This document shows positions 58,871-64,000 of a stretch of DNA of 64,000 nucleotides, in pieces; positions within the stretch are counted from its first letter, which is position 1, and each line of letters opens with the position of its first letter. Location of the stretch: the NCBI GenBank assembly GCA_019671005.1, contig JAGYYJ010000100.1, positions 1 through 64,000 on the forward strand. Reading direction: 5' to 3'. The DNA comes from Hibiscus mutabilis. Taxonomy: Eukaryota; Streptophyta; Magnoliopsida; Malvales; Malvaceae. Under the pieces are notes generated by a model. It had not been told where the DNA came from, made no database searches, and saw nothing but the letters and a program-made list of their open reading frames with translations. The position numbers and the translations under genes are program-made.

Positions 58871-61800
58871 TTAATTTAGACAAATAAAAATAATTTATTT
58901 TGTATCAGCATTCTAAATACAGTTGTGTTTTTCGCAGAGTGATACATTTTCCATGCGGCTTCATCATGAAAATTCACACTTACACTTTATCTTTCTTAAA
59001 AGGTTCTTATATTTTCTTATTAGTATTCCACATTTTTCGTTGGAAAGAATTTTGTCGAAAAATCTAAAAAAACTTCAATTCAGAAACCCCATTTCAGTGA
59101 ATAGCTGATTGTTTCCATTTAACTTCATTTTGTGGTAAGAATTATTGACAATTTTGATATTTTAAGTAAAGTTGCTATGTTTTTACATTTGTGTTTGTAA
59201 CGTTAATTAGATGACATTACGGAAAGACACTTGAACTTTGAGGGGTTGATTAAGTTTAATTCTTTGGTTCTAAGTGAAGATTTTGGGGTTTCTTTGGATC
59301 TTAGTTTACTTGGTTTGGTTTCCAGCAGTATTTTGATTCTTTGTTGTTAATGGTTTGTTGAGTTGAGGTTTGAGACCAAATTGATATATATAATTATTGA
59401 AGACCTATTTTATAATTATATAAATTTACTTTAACTATAATGTTCTATTTAATGAGTGATAGTTTAGTAATTATTCAAATAACAAAAATTTAAATTTTAA
59501 TTTTTATAATTTAAAAAATAAATTATAAATCTCCATTGAACTCTCGATAGTTTGAATATTTTCAAACATAAACAGAAATAGCCTGTCACTGCGAACCTTT
59601 GCACCGATTAAGGGGAAAAAAACATCAAAATCCACAGCTTAACACTGAATTTGCTGACATAAAAAAATTGAAAACCACAAACAAGCCTGAAAAGTCCACC
59701 CCTCTGAACACCTACTCATTGCTTCATGAACATTTATCGATGTCACACCCAAAGCGCCAACTAAGTGTCCTCTTCCATTTTTGTGCTGAAATTTTGCTGT
59801 TGTTTCTTACTGTTCCGTACATGGCGGAAGGGACAGAGCATCGTTCAGACCTACGGGGACTTGTGGGCATGGACATCAAATTCACTTGCCGGTTAAAGCT
59901 GACTTCCGTCATTACGGACACAGGCACAGTGTGTATTTGTATTACAGCCTACATGACATTATGGATGCCAGCACAAGACAGCCAGGCAGAGCTTGTCAAA
60001 GCCGGTCTGAAAAGAGTGGGAAGATTGTGAGATGATCTTAGCCAGCTGTAATATTTCCAGATACGCTAAGGACAGACAGAGGCTGTTTCTGGCTGGTCAA
60101 GCTGCATTTCTGAAGCAGTTCTGAAGAGGAGGTGTTTTGAAGGGTGTAAGTGAAGGATCTTGGGTTCGGTTTAGGTTGAGAATTTTACACCTCCTGGTTT
60201 CATTCTTATGACAATGATGATGGGTGTTAATCAACAGTCTTATTTGACAATTAACAACTAATTCAGGTAAAAAATATATTTATTTTTAAAATTAATTCTA
60301 GGTTTGTAAATTTTGAGTATTTTTTCAATCATTTATTTTTGTTGATTATACATGATTATGTATGACATTTGAGTAATTTAACTGAAAAATATAACTGGAG
60401 TTTTTACTAAAGATATCTAAATTTAATCAGGTTAATGGATCTTTACAGTTTTCATTTGGTTGATTCTCAATTACCACAGTATGCTTTTAGTTTAAACATC
60501 TTCCAATTTTGCAATTGATCATACTGACTTTTATCCCCTTTATACAGTAATCCTTATGGTGATAATTTTTGGATATTTATTGTTATGATTTTGCCAGCTA
60601 TGGCCTTTGATACTTCTGATTGACGCCTGGGAATCTATTTGGGTATCCCTCTTTAAAGGTTTTAAATTATGTAGGGTTTGTATTCCATTCTTTCTCATTT
60701 TACTTCATTTGAGGAAATAATTGACTAAATTAATCTGTAACTATTGCACAGTTGAATGGATAGGTGTCATGTACCTCTAGAACCTTCTCATTTATCAACA
60801 CAATTGGAATAAGTATATTTGAGCTTCTAACCAACATTTAATAGGTTTCCAAAAGCCAACAAAAAATTCCTCTGTTAGCAAGTCTATGTTTTCCAGTAAA
60901 AAAAAAAACTGCATTCTTCAATATTAAATGAACTAACAATTAGTGCAGAACTTGTTTCCAATACCTCTTTTATTGGGGCAATCCATCGGTTTTAGACTCA
61001 TTGTAACTTTTTCAATTTTAAGTTTTGGATCGGAGTTTAAAGAAAATGATGGATTAGGATCCCCAGCGAGTTTGAAAGGGTCAAACAAAGAAGTGAAGTT
61101 GATTGTGACTCTACAGTATCTATCGAAATGATTTTGGATTGATTGATTACAGAGATAAGTAGGGTGGTAGGAGTTAGGTAGAAGTATGGTTTGTGCAGTT
61201 CTCAGGGTCTACCTTAAATATTACCATCAATCATTTTCCTGTTCTTTCACGCCATTCAGTTGAGCAGCTTAGGTTTTAGTTTCAACAATAACATTAACAT
61301 GCTGCGATGTATGATCAATTTTTATATTTTTTTGTTACTTAGCCAGCCGGCTCTTGCATGTTTCTGTTTTCTCTGCTGACTATAGTTCTGTCATTATTTG
61401 AGGATCGTTATTAATGCCAATTTATTACACTATTGTTATTAGTAGTGTAGCTTATCAAAGAAGACAAAACATAGGATTTGTTGAAGACTCAGATCCCTTC
61501 AGTTTTTTGAAATTCGAAATTTATTATTTCATGTATCCTATTGTTATTTGTGTAGCTAATTGTTGTAACTGTTATTGAAAACATAGTTTTCCCAGGAAAC
61601 GACTTTAAAAAGTGGAAACTGTTGCAAGAGTGTCCATTTGAATGCAGATACAAATTTTAATTCCAGTGCTGACCACAGTCACCTATGCCATGTTTGATTG
61701 TCAACTAAATTTGTTCCATCATGTGCTTCGTTCCATATAAAGTTCTAAAGTTTAGAGATACAATCACAAGTAGGTTATCCGGAATGAGGTGCAGCTATTT

Positions 61801-63267
61801 TTCTTGGTTTGATCAGCCATTTTCAGATTGTTCTAAAGTCTGTTATAGCTTCTAATTGGTGTCATGGCTCTAAGCTCTCTTATCTAATGTCTCCTTAGTT
61901 TAAAATTTGCTGAACTTACTCTGGATACACTTACTAGAATGATGCAATGTTTGAAGTGGGAATTAGCGGTTAAGTTACCAAAAGCATCATTTGAACCAAA
62001 GGAGAATGGTGTTGCAGTTGATTATTCTGGAACTTCTGGACCAATGAGATTTGAACTTTGGTTGCTGAAATGACTGATCAACCTTGCCTCCAAATCCTAG
62101 GAAGGCCTATCCTGTGCTCGACCCTCATAACACATTTTGTAGCAGTGGAACACTTAAAGCCTGTTAATTAGACACTACTGTTTTCATAGCATGTGAAAAT
62201 TGTTGTCAATAATAAGCTTTATTTTAATCATATCATTTTGTTGGGTAATGGACATAAATAATGTTAGATTGTACACATAATATTATAATTTCTATAGCAA
62301 ACCAATAACTAAACATCTTTTAATTCCATAAAACTTACTCAAATTAGATGGATCTGTTCTTTAATCATTGTTACTAGCCTATAAAATAGTGTATCTACTC
62401 TTTTTTGCCCTTTTATGTATTTTGCATGAAGCATATGTGGACATAATACATCACGGATGAGTTTGGGCAAGTTATGGCTAATTTGAGCTCCCTCAGAGAG
62501 CATTGTCCTAGTCTATCTATCAGCCTGGAGTATTTACCATTTGCTTCCACATCATTGCCATATAAGAAAAAATCAAAATAAATTTAAATGTGTTTTCTAA
62601 GCTGTTGACACCGTGTGATAGATATACAGAAGCCTAGTCATATTAATGCTTCTCATTCAAAACTTCAGTAGGATCTAGCGAACAACCAAAAACAAACTTG
62701 TTTCTCACAATTCCAAGAGCAGAATTTTTCTACCTGAATCCACATTAATGGCAGGAAAGTCTGGTGACTATCATGATGATTATCTGTGGATTTAGGTTTC
62801 TAAAAATGGTGGTAGGTGACTATAGTCATATTTAATACAAAATGCTATCTGCTAGCTTTTAGTCTTGAGGTTTGTGGATTGAAGGTCCTATATTTTATTT
62901 AACATGCTCCTAAGTGCATCGTGCGTTATGATTTTCTGGAATTTGCAAGAGGTCAGTAACCTCTATCCTGGTGATATAGTTCCTTTTACTCGAAGAACTC
63001 TTTTCTTGATTATTGATAGTGACGGCAGCCATGCATTCAAGGCAGGTTGTCATAACTTATTGCATGGTTTATGCCAGTTTTGTTTTGCTTCATGCAAAGG
63101 TGACATGCTATAGTATCATTTAGTAGCTATTTGGATTAGTAAGTTTCAAAAAAAACAATGAGATTCAAGATGACATATAATAACTCAGGTTGCTATGATA
63201 AACATGGCATAGGTGCTCTTACTGTAACACCAAATCAAGTTAATTTCATTGCAATACATTTTGCAGA
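58871..63267. other. Weakly genic region without a supported gene model
   Basis: 59599-60110 is less AT-rich and has a 143-residue plus frame and, on the minus strand, a frame with SFNRQVNLMSMPTSPRRSER. I recognise neither. 60100-63267 has intron-like T-rich composition. It may hold an old gene, a long UTR or a non-coding transcript, continuing toward or past the window end. Confidence 0.3.
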
Positions 63268-63440
63268 TCAAAATGATGGATAGTCAACAACAAGAAGGAA
63301 CTAGTTATGAGTATGATAAAAGAGGCGGGCAAAAGCAATTTGAAGGTTTGAGAAGGCCGGTAAACCCTAGACTAATTTCTGATTATGTGGTAGATTGTTC
63401 TGGCTGCAATGCGCCAAATAAAATCCTTTTATTGCAATAG
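63268..63440 (+). other. Possible exon with a 57-residue frame
   Basis: TTTTGCAG at 63260-63267 is a good acceptor, directly followed by ATCAAAATGATGGATAGTC. The frame MMDSQQQEGTSYEYDKRGGQ reads to TAG at 63440. A GTAAAC at 63360 could be a donor leading outside the window. The product is not recognised; hydrophilic, Gln/Arg-rich. Positions 63441-64000 show no further exon I can support. Confidence 0.3.
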
Positions 63441-64000
63441 CTTCTGAAGATAAAAATAATAGATTAGAATTAATCAATAGAATGTGAATCTAACCCTTTG
63501 TATATAATGTCAATGGGTGATGAGCTTCATTCTGTTCTGCTGTTGATTCCAAGATTTCATGAATCTTTCCCAAGGGAGTAATTAATCAGTATTTCCCTCC
63601 TCTGTGATTTTGTTCACTTGTAACATGGTTTGTTTAGGAGGTGGGTGTCAGCTGTCAGGTTCTTTACTTTTTTGGAAGAATAGGGTTTTCTGAGTTGTAA
63701 TTTCATTGAACTTGTAGTTGAGGCTGTTGAGTTATGGGATTAAGCTAGTTTAGTGCTCATCTGAATCTTACATCCATCTTGGAGGGAAGAAGCAATTACT
63801 ATGAACTGGTCATGGAGCAGAAAAGACAGTAAGCTGGCCCTGATGATTTCTTTACCAGTTGTTAGGATCCATCTCTTGCAGATATTACTCAGAATGGAAG
63901 ATCAGTTTACCTTTTCAAGTACAAAGCAGGCGACATGCATTTTGCCAAGCGGTTGGCTTCATCTTGTCCGAAGTATAAAATAAAGTTAATTTCAAATATG

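Overview
The window is nuclear DNA from a flowering plant, most likely a dicot. The evidence is split genes with GT/AG introns, a plant-type ERF transcription factor, a plant-specific P450 family, an invertase/pectin methylesterase inhibitor, and dense plant retrotransposon and MITE remnants in AT-rich DNA. Gene and repeat style are compatible with cotton (Gossypium), but that is a guess made without a database search.

Only four genes look intact. BTF3, the beta subunit of the nascent polypeptide-associated complex (3935-4957, +), and RPL3, ribosomal protein uL3 (6975-8776, +), form a housekeeping translation pair about 2 kb apart. An ERF/AP2 factor of the ABR1/ERF110 type lies at 35164-36894 (+). 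A secreted PMEI-domain protein lies at 42441-42980 (-). A fifth gene, a CYP96A-like cytochrome P450, is a pseudogene. A Ty1/copia element with a clear 5-bp target duplication sits inside its coding sequence, so its last 16 codons now lie more than 6 kb from the rest.

1-3.1 kb: MITE-like DNA, an uncharacterised stretch, and a 671-bp foldback in the BTF3 promoter. 3.1-8.8 kb: the two translation genes. 9.2-17 kb: the P450 pseudogene with the nested copia element, which itself carries a nested MITE. 17-26 kb: copia LTR remnants, MITEs, a long hairpin next to a tRNA-like motif, and a 2.24-kb solo gypsy-type LTR. 26-34.3 kb: nested foldback elements; one has a perfect 9-bp duplication and is split by an hAT-type element. 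35-43 kb: the ERF and PMEI genes. 43-57 kb: Ty3/gypsy-type elements with unusually long LTRs on the minus strand. One carries broken gag fragments but no visible pol, a higher-order minisatellite and a curious inverted copy of LTR sequence in its leader. 57-64 kb: mostly unassigned, with weak hints of exons.

I found no convincing new enzymatic system. The most interesting material is transposon architecture: a MITE family built of telomere-like repeats with 9-bp duplications, a U5-leader complementarity enclosing the primer binding site, a 184-bp higher-order minisatellite inside a gag-only element, and MITEs that carry long palindromes centred on a G-box.
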